From NCBI GenBank assembly GCA_025517425.1, contig JAOPJY010000001.1, positions 372,001-436,000 on the forward strand: a stretch of DNA of 64,000 nt, written 5' to 3'. Each line of letters starts with the position of its first letter. Position 1 is the stretch's first letter. The notes under the pieces are model-generated. The model was not told the DNA's origin. It saw only the letters and a program-made list of their open reading frames with translations, and did not search any database. Positions 1-8,850 of this stretch are shown here, one piece after another. The translations under genes were made by a program, and so were the position numbers. The DNA comes from Halobacteria archaeon AArc-dxtr1 (GTDB lineage: Archaea; Halobacteriota; Halobacteria; Halobacteriales; Natrialbaceae).

Positions 1-360
1 GTCAAGCGCCGCATCCTCCTCGGAACCTACGCCCTCTCGGCGGGTTACCACGACAAGTACTACAAGAAGGCACAGGACGCCCGCGCCTGGGTCAAACAGG
101 ACTTCGACGAGGCGCTCTCCGAGGTCGACGTACTCGCCTCGCCGACGATGCCCGTTCCGCCGTTCGAACTCGGCGAGAGTCTTGACGATCCGCTCCAGAT
201 GTATCTCGCGGACGCGAACACGGTTCCCGTCAACCTCGCGGATCTCCCCGCTATCTCGGTTCCGATCGGCGAGACCGACGGTCTCCCCGTCGGCCTCCAG
301 TTCGTCGGCCCCGCATTTGGTGAGGAGAGGATTATTCGGGCTGGCAGCGCGCTGGAGTAA
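1..360 (+). CDS. gatA: Glutamyl/aspartyl-tRNA amidotransferase subunit A, C-terminal part (truncated by window edge)
   Basis: The reading frame is open from base 1 and ends at TAA 358-360, giving the last 119 residues. Text such as '[15 protein letters not shown]' and '[19 protein letters not shown]' matches the C-terminal part of the amidase-signature family, where the hydrophobic 'PAISVP' strand and 'GLPVGLQ' segment are conserved. GatA releases ammonia from glutamine for transamidation of mischarged Glu-tRNA(Gln) or Asp-tRNA(Asn) in the cytoplasm. The catalytic Ser-Ser-Lys lies upstream of the window, so activity cannot be judged. Another amidase is possible, but GatA is the best match. 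Base composition turns AT-rich just after the stop. Confidence 0.85.
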   Translation, partial: VKRRILLGTYALSAGYHDKYYKKAQDARAWVKQDFDEALSEVDVLASPTMPVPPFELGESLDDPLQMYLADANTVPVNLADLPAISVPIGETDGLPVGLQFVGPAFGEERIIRAGSALE

Positions 361-675
361 CTGCCCTCACCTATTCTATCGTTGGTTGCGCGTCGTTTTC
401 AAACCGCGTTCTGAACGGATAGTCCCCATTCGATCACTACGCGTGCGAATGTATCGCCAGATAACCTTCCAGTTGCGACAGATTTTCGTAGGGTCGTGCA
501 AGAAGCACAGTGCAAATCTAGCATAACAGCAATCCCTGAGTGTGGGAATTAGATTCGTTTAACATGGAGGGTGTTTCCCACCGAATTAGCCTCTCTCCAG
601 ATCACTGAGACGGATGGTTCTGTCACCGTTCATGGAAACCGCCACAGTTCTAGTACTGGAACGTGACCATTCCTT
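361..675. other. Intergenic, no gene seen
   Basis: These 315 bases separate the gatA stop from the end of the convergent permease gene. Short open frames are present but lack coding character. The stretch is richer in A/T than the core genes. No tRNA, clear terminator or repeat was recognised. Confidence 0.6.
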
Positions 676-1749
676 TCAATCGGGGAGAATTTTCGGTAGT
701 TGGATCCGCAGAAATTGAATGGTGACAACCATGATGAACGGGCCGAGGAATATCCCATACCACCCGAAAATTGCTGGTCCCAGGAGATACGCGAACATGA
801 CCATCCCCGTGTGAAAGAGACGTCCGGAAAGGAAGGGCCGGACATACGTCCGGATGATGTTGTCGAAGAGGACTCCCATCACTACGTAGAATATGATCGG
901 GAACCAAATATATGACAAATTTGTTTGGAAGGCTACGACAGTGAGATAAAGAACGATCGACCCATACAGCAGATTCCGACCGAGGAGTGGAATCACTGAA
1001 ATCAGTCCAGTGACTAAACCGAGAAGTATCGCATGAGGGATTGCGAGACCTGGCGGAGCAACGAGATTCAACACGTTATAGATAAGTGCGGCCACAAGAC
1101 CGATCACAATAATAGTAAGCGTATATCCAAAATAGACCGAAGCGAGCCCTCGATCAACCGCTTTCAAATATTCGTACACGTTTGACTCCCGCTTTACAAT
1201 GGTGGATCGAAACCAGGAAGTGATTCTTCGCTCGTCTCGAATCAGGAAAAACGCGAAGATGAATGTGATCAATGCGTTGAATACTTGTCCAGTAAACGTC
1301 CCGACGAACCCGATCACCAACGGAGCAAACGTGGCGATGGTTGGATCGCTCCGTAGGGTTTCAATGAACGCGTAGAGTTCATCCTCACTTGTGGGGAGTG
1401 TCTCTATATCAAGCCCGGGAAATAGCGTTTCCAGTACCCCTTCGACGTCCGTCGCCTCTATCGCTGCAAGCTCTGCAAGTAGTAAAACGATTAACACCCC
1501 CAGAACTGCGACGAATGGCAATATAACCAGACCAAGTGAAAGGAGAGCAGAGAGTCCCGGTGAAACGCCTTGCTGTTGAAGACGTCTGGCAACTGGCCGC
1601 ATGACGTAGTAAAGGAAGAGTCCAAACACAATCCATCCAAGGTAGGTGTGCAAGGCCACAACGAGGACAAGTGCAAGAGCGAGCGCGAAAACCCACCAGC
1701 CGATCGTCTCAGAGGGTCCTCCGCCGTTCGAAGAATCGCTCCATCTCAT
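676..1749 (-). CDS. AI-2E family transporter (PerM/UPF0118-like membrane protein)
   Basis: This 357-residue protein has about eight hydrophobic helices. Two lie near the N-terminus (residues ~15-75, around 'VFALALALVLVVALHTYLGWIVF' region) and a run fills the C-terminal half. A soluble segment at ~95-130 ('LFPGLDIETLPTSEDE') sits between the first and second membrane blocks, as in the AI-2E/PerM exporter family. Family members export small molecules or ions; substrates in archaea are largely unknown. It starts at ATG 1747-1749. The gene stands alone in an AT-richer region between gatA and a small zinc-finger membrane protein, so context does not suggest a substrate. Confidence 0.82.
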   Translation of the reverse strand: MRWSDSSNGGGPSETIGWWVFALALALVLVVALHTYLGWIVFGLFLYYVMRPVARRLQQQGVSPGLSALLSLGLVILPFVAVLGVLIVLLLAELAAIEATDVEGVLETLFPGLDIETLPTSEDELYAFIETLRSDPTIATFAPLVIGFVGTFTGQVFNALITFIFAFFLIRDERRITSWFRSTIVKRESNVYEYLKAVDRGLASVYFGYTLTIIVIGLVAALIYNVLNLVAPPGLAIPHAILLGLVTGLISVIPLLGRNLLYGSIVLYLTVVAFQTNLSYIWFPIIFYVVMGVLFDNIIRTYVRPFLSGRLFHTGMVMFAYLLGPAIFGWYGIFLGPFIMVVTIQFLRIQLPKILPD

Positions 1750-2151
1750 AAGATACGAAAATCATGGTTTGGATCCACATAAGTAGCGTCAATCTACCAA
1801 CGGCTAATCGGTCAGCTACGGCTCAAAAGCGGACAGCGTGGCTCAAATGAGTTTGTTCATGCGTATTCGAAACAGAATGGTATTCAATTGATCATGTTTG
1901 GAGTGTAATTTCCATCCGGCTCCATAACCAGTTGGATTTATAAAATAATCTTAATATAAGCGTGTGAGAATAAAATACTCTCGTGCTGGATATATCCTCT
2001 GCATGTTTTAGGCTAATTCTGACAATTTTGGTAACGGTGATTCAGCACGTGATGAATCCACGGCACGAATCAGTCACGGAGGGCAACTGCTACATACGGA
2101 TTTAGGATTGGTTGATGTGGATCGAAACAACCCGACAATCACTCCGGAGGT
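1750..2151. other. AT-rich intergenic region
   Basis: About 400 bases without a credible gene. The part around 1921-1980 is strongly A/T-rich (16 G/C in those 60 bases by direct count), unlike the rest of the window. It probably contains the promoter of the AI-2E gene just upstream of its start. No repeat or tRNA-like structure was recognised. Confidence 0.55.
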
Positions 2152-2583
2152 TCAGGCTGAACCATGGGATTGAATCCACCAGTGAAGTTGTTCTTCGGGG
2201 TGGTTTCGGTCGAGATGTTCCCCGAGGAGTACTCCAGTTTCGAACTCCTGGCTACAGATATTGCAGTAATAGTGATGATTGCGCCACGGGGTAGACTCTT
2301 TCGTGATGTCACCTGGTGCGTGTTCGGTATGTGAACCGTCGTTGCCAAAGATCGACGACCGGATTAGCATAGATAGTCGATCAAAGTGCAGAAATTTCGG
2401 ATGGTCAACGATGAGTTCAGAAAGGATGGCAAAGGGGATGGCGATTAGAACAACTACGATGACGATGTCGGTAGAAAGCTCTGCATCAGTTGCAATTAGA
2501 ACCGCCAGAATATCTTCAGTCACTCCAAAAACTATCCCGATTACAAAAAACTCCAACAACCGTTTGAGTCTACCGTGATCCAT
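2152..2583 (-). CDS. Small membrane protein with C-terminal C2H2 zinc finger
   Basis: This 143-residue protein has two hydrophobic segments at about residues 8-32 and 38-60. They are followed by a soluble tail with a C2H2-type finger: 'YCNICSQEFETG' supplies C-x2-C, and His residues about 12 and 17 positions later complete the site ('LGEHLDRNH'). The finger may bind nucleic acid or protein on the cytoplasmic face, but no specific function is recognised. It starts at ATG 2581-2583. The neighbourhood is AT-rich and looks accessory. Its function is unknown. Confidence 0.6.
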   Translation of the reverse strand: MDHGRLKRLLEFFVIGIVFGVTEDILAVLIATDAELSTDIVIVVVLIAIPFAILSELIVDHPKFLHFDRLSMLIRSSIFGNDGSHTEHAPGDITKESTPWRNHHYYCNICSQEFETGVLLGEHLDRNHPEEQLHWWIQSHGSA

Positions 2584-3003
2584 GAATTGTTATCCGATTG
2601 CGATAGCTTACCACGTTCGGTCGGTAATAAGTATCGTGCTGAGTGAGAGCCTATACAGTCGGAACTGAAGTCGGTCAAATTTCTCAAAGTGAGAGATCTG
2701 ATCGACAGCCACCGCACAGTCTGTACGCTTACGAATTGTCGGATTCTGTTGATTAAATCGGAACGAATGCAATCGCAGTGATGCACTCACATTCTATAGT
2801 CAATAGGCGACTTTTCGCAGATCCAAGAGAGATCGATAGTGGATCCGGTAACTGCTCGACCTACACTGACCGCGAGTTTCGCGTAGCTTTCGAATATGCG
2901 CTACTGTTTTAATTTGCGTAGCGCTTACGACCGTCTTCGGAAGAATGGACCACCAACGGCTCTTGGACGGTTCGATCGAGAGTGCTGGAAAAGACCGACG
3001 CGA
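2584..3003. other. Intergenic, no convincing gene
   Basis: These 420 bases lie between the end of the winged-helix gene (transcribed toward this region) and the zinc-finger membrane gene. Open frames on both strands overlap each other and show no family features. The only structure noticed is the inverted repeat at 2898-2924. Confidence 0.5.
2898..2924. terminator. Inverted repeat, possible terminator-side hairpin
   Basis: The 7-bp arms GCGCTAC (2898-2904) and GTAGCGC (2918-2924) are perfect complements around an A/T-rich loop. The hairpin sits 80-105 bases downstream of the stop of the minus-strand winged-helix gene, so it could mark the transcript end. It could also be chance or an operator. 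Confidence 0.3.
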
Positions 3004-3354
3004 CTACTCCTGGTAGGCCAGGTTCATGATCCACTGCGAGAAGGCGTCGCTGTTGGGATCGACCTCCTCCTCGCCGATAAACGGCGAGAGCATGTCGCCG
3101 GCCATCAGCAGTGTGAAGTCCAGATCACGGGCGGTCGGCGTGATGTAGTAGGTGTTGTGTCCGCCGTAGACCGCGTCCTCGCGGTCGACGAGTTCCTTCT
3201 CGACGAGCGATTCGACGATTCGGCTTCCCTTTCTCGAGGAGACGTCGAGTTCCTTCCAGAAGTCGCTCTGGTGGATGCCGCCGGTCTCGCGGACGAGTTC
3301 GAGCCCGGCGCGCTCGTCCTCGGATAGTTCGGCTTCGAGGGCTGAGAAACTCAT
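3004..3354 (-). CDS. Winged helix-turn-helix transcriptional regulator
   Basis: This protein of about 116 residues starts 'MSFSALEAELSEDERAGLEL'. It contains a winged-helix pattern: 'GGIHQSDFWKELDVSSRKGS' is the HTH, 'RIVESLVEKELVDRE' the recognition-helix side, and 'GGHNTYYITPT' the wing. It belongs to the general MarR/Lrs14-like haloarchaeal group, and no ligand domain is obvious. I chose ATG 3352-3354 because upstream residues in the open frame are Arg-rich and unconserved in character. It lies downstream of the men genes and the NRDE gene on the same strand, so it may be co-transcribed with them. Target genes are unknown. Confidence 0.7.
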   Translation of the reverse strand: MSFSALEAELSEDERAGLELVRETGGIHQSDFWKELDVSSRKGSRIVESLVEKELVDREDAVYGGHNTYYITPTARDLDFTLLMAGDMLSPFIGEEEVDPNSDAFSQWIMNLAYQE

Positions 3355-3429
3355 CGGACCCACCTCGCGACCACGGTCGAAACGAGAGACGGCGCTACGC
3401 ACATACCACAACGACAGTCGGGAAGGCGC

Positions 3430-4179
3430 TTAAATGTGGCCTTCGCGGTCGATGGAGACCGGTTCGTAGGGAGTCGAACACGGCGCCCCGTCCGCGAACA
3501 GGTACCGATCTTCGGACCCGAGTGCGAGCAACGACGACGACCGGGTGCCGAACCCGTCGCCGTGAACGCAGGCGCCGTACTCGTGGTCGCCGAGGACCGA
3601 CCGAGCCCGGTCGAGCCACGACGTGAGGTCTTCGACTGGTTCGGGCTCGAGTTCGGCCCGAATCGCGCCGGCGCTGTCGGCCTGCAGTCGGGCGGCTTCC
3701 ACTCGCGACCGTGGCACGTCGACTGCGTCGTCGACGGCGACATTGACCACCACGTGGACGCCCGGGTCGAAGGCGATTCGTTCGAGGTCACCGTCCCAGG
3801 TGTAGCAGACGGCCGTCTCTGCGTCGGCCACGACGAGACTGAACCCGTCGTACTCGTCGCGCTCGACAGCGGCTTCGATCCGATCGGCGGCTACCGCTGC
3901 GGTCGGCGCCGCGAGCGCATCACCGACGAGCAGCCCGCGGGAGCGCTCGCTCCCGAGATCGGCGTCGGTCCACCGGTTGGTGATCCCGGCGAAGACGCCA
4001 TGCTCATTGTACCCGATCCAGGTGCCTCCGGCCTCGGTGTCGCGGGGGGCGATAACGAGAGGGGCTTCGCGATAGACGGCCGGCCGGGTCGACGGCCTGC
4101 CGACGGCCTCGTCGCGGTTGGCCGCGACGGCAACCGGTGCGTCGGCGAACACCTGCCAGGCGAGAACGAGGGTGCACAC
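3430..4179 (-). CDS. NRDE family protein (TANGO2-like)
   Basis: The 249-residue product begins 'VCTLVLAWQVFADAPV' and carries the family-naming motif in 'AVAANRDEAVGRP' near residue 20. It is followed by 'GGTWIGYNEHGVFAGITNR', typical of the NRDE/TANGO2 fold, an Ntn-hydrolase-like domain with N-terminal Cys. The Cys immediately after the initiator supports start GTG 4177-4179, which also has GGAG just upstream. The biochemical role of the family is not settled; eukaryotic TANGO2 is linked to lipid and haem handling. The gene lies 25 bases after menE on the same strand and is likely part of the men transcript. Confidence 0.82.
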   Translation of the reverse strand: MCTLVLAWQVFADAPVAVAANRDEAVGRPSTRPAVYREAPLVIAPRDTEAGGTWIGYNEHGVFAGITNRWTDADLGSERSRGLLVGDALAAPTAAVAADRIEAAVERDEYDGFSLVVADAETAVCYTWDGDLERIAFDPGVHVVVNVAVDDAVDVPRSRVEAARLQADSAGAIRAELEPEPVEDLTSWLDRARSVLGDHEYGACVHGDGFGTRSSSLLALGSEDRYLFADGAPCSTPYEPVSIDREGHI

Positions 4180-4204
4180 GGTCTCCAATTGAGTCGCGAG
4201 TGGC

Positions 4205-5782
4205 TTAACTCGTCTCCTGGGGTTCCACTCCGTCGTACTCGAGACGCTTTCGGACCGCTTCCCGGTCGACGGTCCCCGACGGCGTCCGGGGGAGCTCTTC
4301 GGTGTATCCGACCGTCTTTGGCCGTTTGAAACCGGCAAGACGATCCTCACAGTGGTCGAAAACCGACTCCAGAGACGGACATGGCGTCGCGTCCTCAGCC
4401 CCATCCGCGTTCCGCATTTTGGTTCCGGACGCAGGCACCACCAGCGCGGCGACGCGCTCACCCCATTCGGGATCTGGGAGGCCGACAACGGCCGCGGTGC
4501 GAATCTCGGGGTGGCTCTCGAGGGCGGCTGTCACCTCCTCGGGATCGACGTTCTCGCCGCCGGTGACGATCCGGTCGCTTCGCCGGCCCGTAATTCGGAG
4601 TCGACCGTCCACGTCACGAGAGCCGAGGTCGCCGGTCCGGAGGCCGTTCTCGCAGAACGCCGTCGCCGTCGTCTCCGCGTCGAGGTAGCCGGGAGAAACT
4701 GTCGGCCCGGAGACGACGATCTCGCCAGTCTCGCCGGACCCGAGTGGCTCGCCCGTCGCGTCGACGATCGTCACCTCGGTTCCGAGGAGTGGCTGGCCGA
4801 CGGTTTCGGGGTGGTCGCGGACCTCGTCGGGCGTCGCAGTCGCGACCTGGGAGGCGGTCTCGGTCATCCCGTAGGTCGGATAGACCGGTACGCCCGCGTC
4901 CAGACACCGCTCTATCAGCGCTTCGGACGCGGGTGCGCCCCCGAGCAGTACGAACCGCAGCGACTTCGAGGGCGTCCACCCCGCGTCGAGCAGCCGCTTA
5001 CACATCGTCGGCACGAGCGAGACGCCTGTGATTTCGTGCTCCGCGAGGATGTCGGCGGTCGCCCGCGGCTCGAACGAGCGCTGGATCACGAGGGTGGTGC
5101 CGTACAACGTCGTCCGGATGAGGGGCGCGAGTCCGCCCATGTGGTACATCGGGAGCGCACAGAGCCATCGATCGGCTGGGCAGACGCCGAGTCGGAACGC
5201 CGAGGCGGTCGCGCTCGCGACGAGGTTTCCGACCGTGAGCCGGACGCCTTTCGGTCGGCCCGACGTGCCAGAGGTAAACGAGAGGAGGAACGTCTCGTCG
5301 CGCTCTCTGGGGACCGGCTCGATCGCTGGCGGCTCGTCGGTCATCGGTTCGTCAGCCGTCAGTTCGTCGCCAGCTTCGCCGTCCGGAACGAGGTCGTCGA
5401 TCTCTCGGACGGGGACGTCCGCGATCGCCGCAGCCGCCGACGTCGTCGCCGACTCGCAGACGATCAGGTCGGGATCGATCCGCTCGCCGACCGCCGAGAG
5501 TTCGCTTCCCGTCTCGCGGGTCGAGCACGGTGCGAGCACTGCGCCCGTCCGCATCGCGGCGAAAACGAGTCCCGCGAACGCCGGCCGGGTGCCGACGACG
5601 GTCGCGATCCGATCGCCCCGGAAGACCCCAAGGTTCCGGACCATCCCGTCGACGTACCGGTCGAACTCCCAGTAGCTCCACTCCCGGCCTGTTTCGACGT
5701 CGACGACGGCGGTTCGCTCCGGCGTCGCCTCTCGCCGGTGGCGCAGCAGGTCCCTTGTCGGCCAGTCGACTGGCGCGTCCAT
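4205..5782 (-). CDS. menE: o-Succinylbenzoate--CoA ligase
   Basis: An ANL-superfamily adenylating enzyme of 525 residues. The P-loop 'SFTSGTSGRPKG' is at about residues 168-179, 'YPTYGMTETASQV' gives the A5 motif, and 'TGDLGSRD' with 'ITGRRSDRIVTGGENVDPEEV' gives the A7/A8 hinge. It activates o-succinylbenzoate with ATP and CoA in menaquinone synthesis; the position between menC and the other men genes supports this. The ATG at 5780-5782 overlaps the menC stop (TGATG); a GTG one codon earlier is possible. Oddity: the C-terminal A10 motif reads 'LPRTPSGTVDRE', with Thr504 (codon ACC, 4271-4273) where the family has its catalytic Lys. Confidence 0.88.
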   Translation of the reverse strand: MDAPVDWPTRDLLRHRREATPERTAVVDVETGREWSYWEFDRYVDGMVRNLGVFRGDRIATVVGTRPAFAGLVFAAMRTGAVLAPCSTRETGSELSAVGERIDPDLIVCESATTSAAAAIADVPVREIDDLVPDGEAGDELTADEPMTDEPPAIEPVPRERDETFLLSFTSGTSGRPKGVRLTVGNLVASATASAFRLGVCPADRWLCALPMYHMGGLAPLIRTTLYGTTLVIQRSFEPRATADILAEHEITGVSLVPTMCKRLLDAGWTPSKSLRFVLLGGAPASEALIERCLDAGVPVYPTYGMTETASQVATATPDEVRDHPETVGQPLLGTEVTIVDATGEPLGSGETGEIVVSGPTVSPGYLDAETTATAFCENGLRTGDLGSRDVDGRLRITGRRSDRIVTGGENVDPEEVTAALESHPEIRTAAVVGLPDPEWGERVAALVVPASGTKMRNADGAEDATPCPSLESVFDHCEDRLAGFKRPKTVGYTEELPRTPSGTVDREAVRKRLEYDGVEPQETS

Positions 5783-6852
5783 CACTCCTCCCAGAGGTCC
5801 GAAACCCCAAGACCCTTCGCCTGCGGAACGACCGCCGCGCCGTTCTCGAACAACACCGGGTCGCGCGCGAGATCGGTCGCGAGCCGGTCGCCGGTCGCCA
5901 GCCCGCAGGCGGGCACGTCCGGGATCGCGGCGGCGAGATGCACCGCGCCCGTCCTGGCGGCGACCGCGTCGATCGTCGTCGTCACGATCGTCTTTACCCC
6001 GAGCTGGCTGGTCCAGATCGCGATATCTCGCGCGCGATCGACGCCGCCAAGTGCCATTGGTTTCAGGACGAGCGCGTCGGCCGCCCCCGAGCCGATGATC
6101 GCGTCGACGCCGTGCTCGTGGACGCCCTCGTCGAGGGCGATGTCGACGCCCTGATCGCGCAACGCGGCGTGGCCCTCGAGTTCGTCGGCCGGCAGCGGCT
6201 GCTCGAGCAGCGCGAGATCGTGCTCGGCGAACCCGGAAACGGCCTGCCGGGCCTGTTCATCGCTCCAGGCACCGTTGGCGTCTGCTCGCAGTTCGATCTC
6301 GGGGCCGACCGCCTCTCGCACGCGACGGATCCGCTCTACGTCCGCCTCGACGGCGCGCTGGCCAACCTTCAGCTTGCAACACCGAAAGCCGCGCTCGACG
6401 GCCCGCTTGGCGGCCGCGACGGTCTCGTCGGGTCCGCCATCGCCAAGCGTTGCGTTGGCCGGGACGCGGGCGACCATCGATTCGGCGCCGAGGTGGCGAT
6501 ACAGCGGCGTCGAGGCGCGCGTCGACCGCAGGTCGGCGAGCGCAAGCGTCACCGCGTGGCGGGTCGCCGGGATATCGTCGACGGCCTCGACCGCGGCGAA
6601 CGCGCCCTCATCGATCGCTGTAGTGGCCCGCTCGAGGGCGCGCTCGCAGTCGGCGAGCGGTTCGGTCCAGCCCGGAAGCGGGGCTGCCTCGCCATAGCCG
6701 ACGGTTTCACCGTCGTCGATCCTGACGAGAAAGCCCTCCCGGCGATCGATCTTCCCGGCGGCGGTCTCGAGGGGATCGGACAACTCGAGTGAGAACTCCC
6801 GGTACGCGAGGTTCAGGTCGCGCTCGTGATCTGGATCGTAGGTTTCAGTCAC
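5782..6852 (-). CDS. menC: o-Succinylbenzoate synthase
   Basis: A 356-residue enolase-superfamily enzyme that dehydrates SHCHC to o-succinylbenzoate in menaquinone synthesis. Visible signatures are the 'CCKLKVGQ' Lys-x-Lys pair (~residue 170), metal ligands in 'ELRADANGAWS' and 'LALLEQPLPADE', the third ligand in 'DIALDEGVH', and the opposite-face Lys in 'ALVLKPMALGG'. It starts at GTG 6850-6852, which overlaps the menA stop as GTGA, indicating translational coupling. It sits between menA and menE in one minus-strand transcript. Dipeptide epimerases share the fold, but context makes MenC clear. Confidence 0.88.
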   Translation of the reverse strand: MTETYDPDHERDLNLAYREFSLELSDPLETAAGKIDRREGFLVRIDDGETVGYGEAAPLPGWTEPLADCERALERATTAIDEGAFAAVEAVDDIPATRHAVTLALADLRSTRASTPLYRHLGAESMVARVPANATLGDGGPDETVAAAKRAVERGFRCCKLKVGQRAVEADVERIRRVREAVGPEIELRADANGAWSDEQARQAVSGFAEHDLALLEQPLPADELEGHAALRDQGVDIALDEGVHEHGVDAIIGSGAADALVLKPMALGGVDRARDIAIWTSQLGVKTIVTTTIDAVAARTGAVHLAAAIPDVPACGLATGDRLATDLARDPVLFENGAAVVPQAKGLGVSDLWEE

Positions 6853-7787
6853 GCAAGCACCACCCCGGCGGCGAACAGCGCAGCGTAGAGTGCGAGCAGC
6901 TTTCCGGTCGCCTCGAGGGCGGGGTTCAGCGCCTTCCCGTCGGTCCGCGCCAAGACGGGTCGGGCGACGACCGCGGCGAAGGGGAGCGTCACCAGGGGGG
7001 CGAGCACCGCCGGCCCGAAGCCGGCCGCGAGCCAGAACCAGACCGGAACGAGGTACGCGAGCGCGAGCAGCCCGACGTACTGGAGTCGGCTGGCGCGGTA
7101 GCCAAGACGCACCGCGAGCGTCCGCTTGCCCGTCTCACGGTCCGTCTCCAGATCGCGGACGTTGTTGACGACCAGAATCGCGGTCGCGAGCGCCCCGATG
7201 GGGAGGCTCGCGACGAACGCCTCGATCGGGATGGTTCCCGGAGGAATCGTCGTCGTCAGGGGTTCGGCGAGCGTCGCGGCCGCCTGCACGTAGACGGTCC
7301 CCATCACGGCGACGACCCCGAAGAAGACGAAGACGAAGACGTCGCCGAGTCCGTGGTAGCCGAGGGGGTAGGGGCCACCGGTGTACGCCCAGCCACAGAG
7401 AACGCTCACGAGTCCGATCGCGAGGATCGGGAGGCCGCCGACGTAGACGAGGTAGGTGCCCGAAAGGATCGCCAGCCCGAAGGTGACGACCGTTGCGAGC
7501 TTGACTCGTTCGGGCGGAATCAGTCCCGCCTGGGTCACTCGCGTGAAGCCATCTCGGTCGTCCGTGTCCGCGCCGCGGACGGCGTCGTAGTAGTCGTTCG
7601 CGAAGTTGGTGCCGACCTGGATCAGGGCCGCGCCGACGAACGCGAGAAGCGCCGGTACGGGTGCGAACACGCCCTCGTGGACGGCGATCGCCGTTCCGAC
7701 GAGGACCGGCGCGGCGGCCGCCGGCAGCGTCTGCGGGCGGGCGGCCATCACCCAGGCTCTGGTCCGCGAGACCGTGGCCGTACTCAT
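6849..7787 (-). CDS. menA: 1,4-Dihydroxy-2-naphthoate polyprenyltransferase
   Basis: A UbiA-family membrane prenyltransferase of about 312 residues with roughly nine hydrophobic helices. It joins the polyprenyl chain to DHNA, producing demethylmenaquinone in the cytoplasmic membrane. The two Mg-pyrophosphate motifs are visible: '[18 protein letters not shown]' near residues 55-70 and '[17 protein letters not shown]' near 185-200. I prefer ATG 7785-7787, which has GGAG about nine bases upstream; an in-frame GTG at 7803-7805 would add six residues. Its stop overlaps the menC start, and menB lies upstream. Confidence 0.9.
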   Translation of the reverse strand: MSTATVSRTRAWVMAARPQTLPAAAAPVLVGTAIAVHEGVFAPVPALLAFVGAALIQVGTNFANDYYDAVRGADTDDRDGFTRVTQAGLIPPERVKLATVVTFGLAILSGTYLVYVGGLPILAIGLVSVLCGWAYTGGPYPLGYHGLGDVFVFVFFGVVAVMGTVYVQAAATLAEPLTTTIPPGTIPIEAFVASLPIGALATAILVVNNVRDLETDRETGKRTLAVRLGYRASRLQYVGLLALAYLVPVWFWLAAGFGPAVLAPLVTLPFAAVVARPVLARTDGKALNPALEATGKLLALYAALFAAGVVLA

Positions 7788-7926
7788 TGGTCTCGTCTCC
7801 GACACGCGGGAGTGTCAACGTTGGCATTGCGGAGCGGAACGGTCCGGTTGACTGACCGCCGGATCTCGTTCCGATCAGCAGTGCCGTGGACGTCGTTCCG
7901 GTCAGTAGTGCCCGGGTCCCTCTTGA

Positions 7927-8850
7927 TCAGTAGTGCCAGGGGAAGTCATCGAAGTCGGGATCACGGCCCTCGAGGAAGGCGTCTCGGCCCTCCGCGGCCT
8001 CGTCGGTCATGTAGCCGAGCCGAGTCGCCTCGCCGGCGAACACCTGCTGTCCGACCATGCCGTCGTCGGCCATGTTGAAGCCGTACTTCAGCATCCGCAT
8101 CGCCGTCGGGCTCTTCGCGTTGATCCGTTCGCCCCATTCGAGGGCCGTCTCTTCGAGTTCCTCGTGGGGGACGGCCTCGTTGACCATCCCCATCTCGGCT
8201 GCCTCCGCGGCGGAGTAGGTCTTTCCGAGGAAGAACACCTCGCGGGCTTTCTTCTGGCCGATCTGTTTGGCGAGGTACGCCGAGCCGAAGCCGGCGTCGT
8301 AGCTCGCGACGTCCGGGTCGGTCTGGAGGAACTTTGCGTGCTCGTCGCTCGCGAGCGTGAGGTCACAGACGACGTGCAGCGAGTGGCCGCCGCCGACGGC
8401 CCAGCCGGGGACGGCGCAGACGACGATCTTCGGGAGGTGGCGGATCTGGCGTTGCACGTCGAGGATGTGGAGGCGTCCGGGCCCAGGGGCGGAATCGGTG
8501 CGTTCCTCGGCGTCGGCCGCTCCGTGATCGGTGTTCTCCTCTGCGTACTGGTACCCGTCTTCGCCCCGGATCGACTGGTCACCGCCGGCACAGAACGCCC
8601 AGCCCCCGTCCTTCGGGGAGGGGCCGTTCCCGGTCAACAGGACGCAGCCGACGTCGGTCTGGCGCTTGGCGTGGCTCAACGCTTCGGAGAGTTCGTCGAC
8701 AGTTTCTGGCCGGAAGGCGTTGCGGACCGCGGGTCGGTCGAACGCGATCCGCAGCGTTCCCGAGTCCACGGCACGATGGTAGGTCAGGTCACGAAAGTCG
8801 AAGCCTTCGACCGGCTCCCACCGGTCCTCGTCGAAGAGTGCCGAAACCAT
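7927..8850 (-). CDS. menB: 1,4-Dihydroxy-2-naphthoyl-CoA synthase
   Basis: A 307-residue crotonase-fold enzyme that closes the second ring of o-succinylbenzoyl-CoA. Family signatures are the oxyanion-hole segment 'AFCAGGDQSIRGEDGYQ', the second oxyanion segment 'VPGWAVGGGHSLHVVCDLT', 'DAGFGSAYLAKQIGQKKARE' and the C-terminal 'EGRDAFLEGRDPDFDDFPWHY'. I chose ATG 8848-8850 ('MVSALFDEDRWEPVEGFDF') because residues upstream in the open frame have no family character. It is the first gene of the menB-menA-menC-menE run, with about 140 bases to menA. A leader with an (AT)n tract lies upstream. Confidence 0.92.
   Translation of the reverse strand: MVSALFDEDRWEPVEGFDFRDLTYHRAVDSGTLRIAFDRPAVRNAFRPETVDELSEALSHAKRQTDVGCVLLTGNGPSPKDGGWAFCAGGDQSIRGEDGYQYAEENTDHGAADAEERTDSAPGPGRLHILDVQRQIRHLPKIVVCAVPGWAVGGGHSLHVVCDLTLASDEHAKFLQTDPDVASYDAGFGSAYLAKQIGQKKAREVFFLGKTYSAAEAAEMGMVNEAVPHEELEETALEWGERINAKSPTAMRMLKYGFNMADDGMVGQQVFAGEATRLGYMTDEAAEGRDAFLEGRDPDFDDFPWHY

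Noticed and set aside
2896-3327. Plus-strand 143-residue frame opposite the winged-helix gene
   Set aside because: It is antisense to a protein with a clear HTH and has no recognisable features.
4352-6154. Very long plus-strand open frame opposite menE and menC
   Set aside because: It is Arg-rich, low-complexity and antisense to two genes with clear catalytic motifs. Long open antisense frames are a by-product of high GC codon bias.
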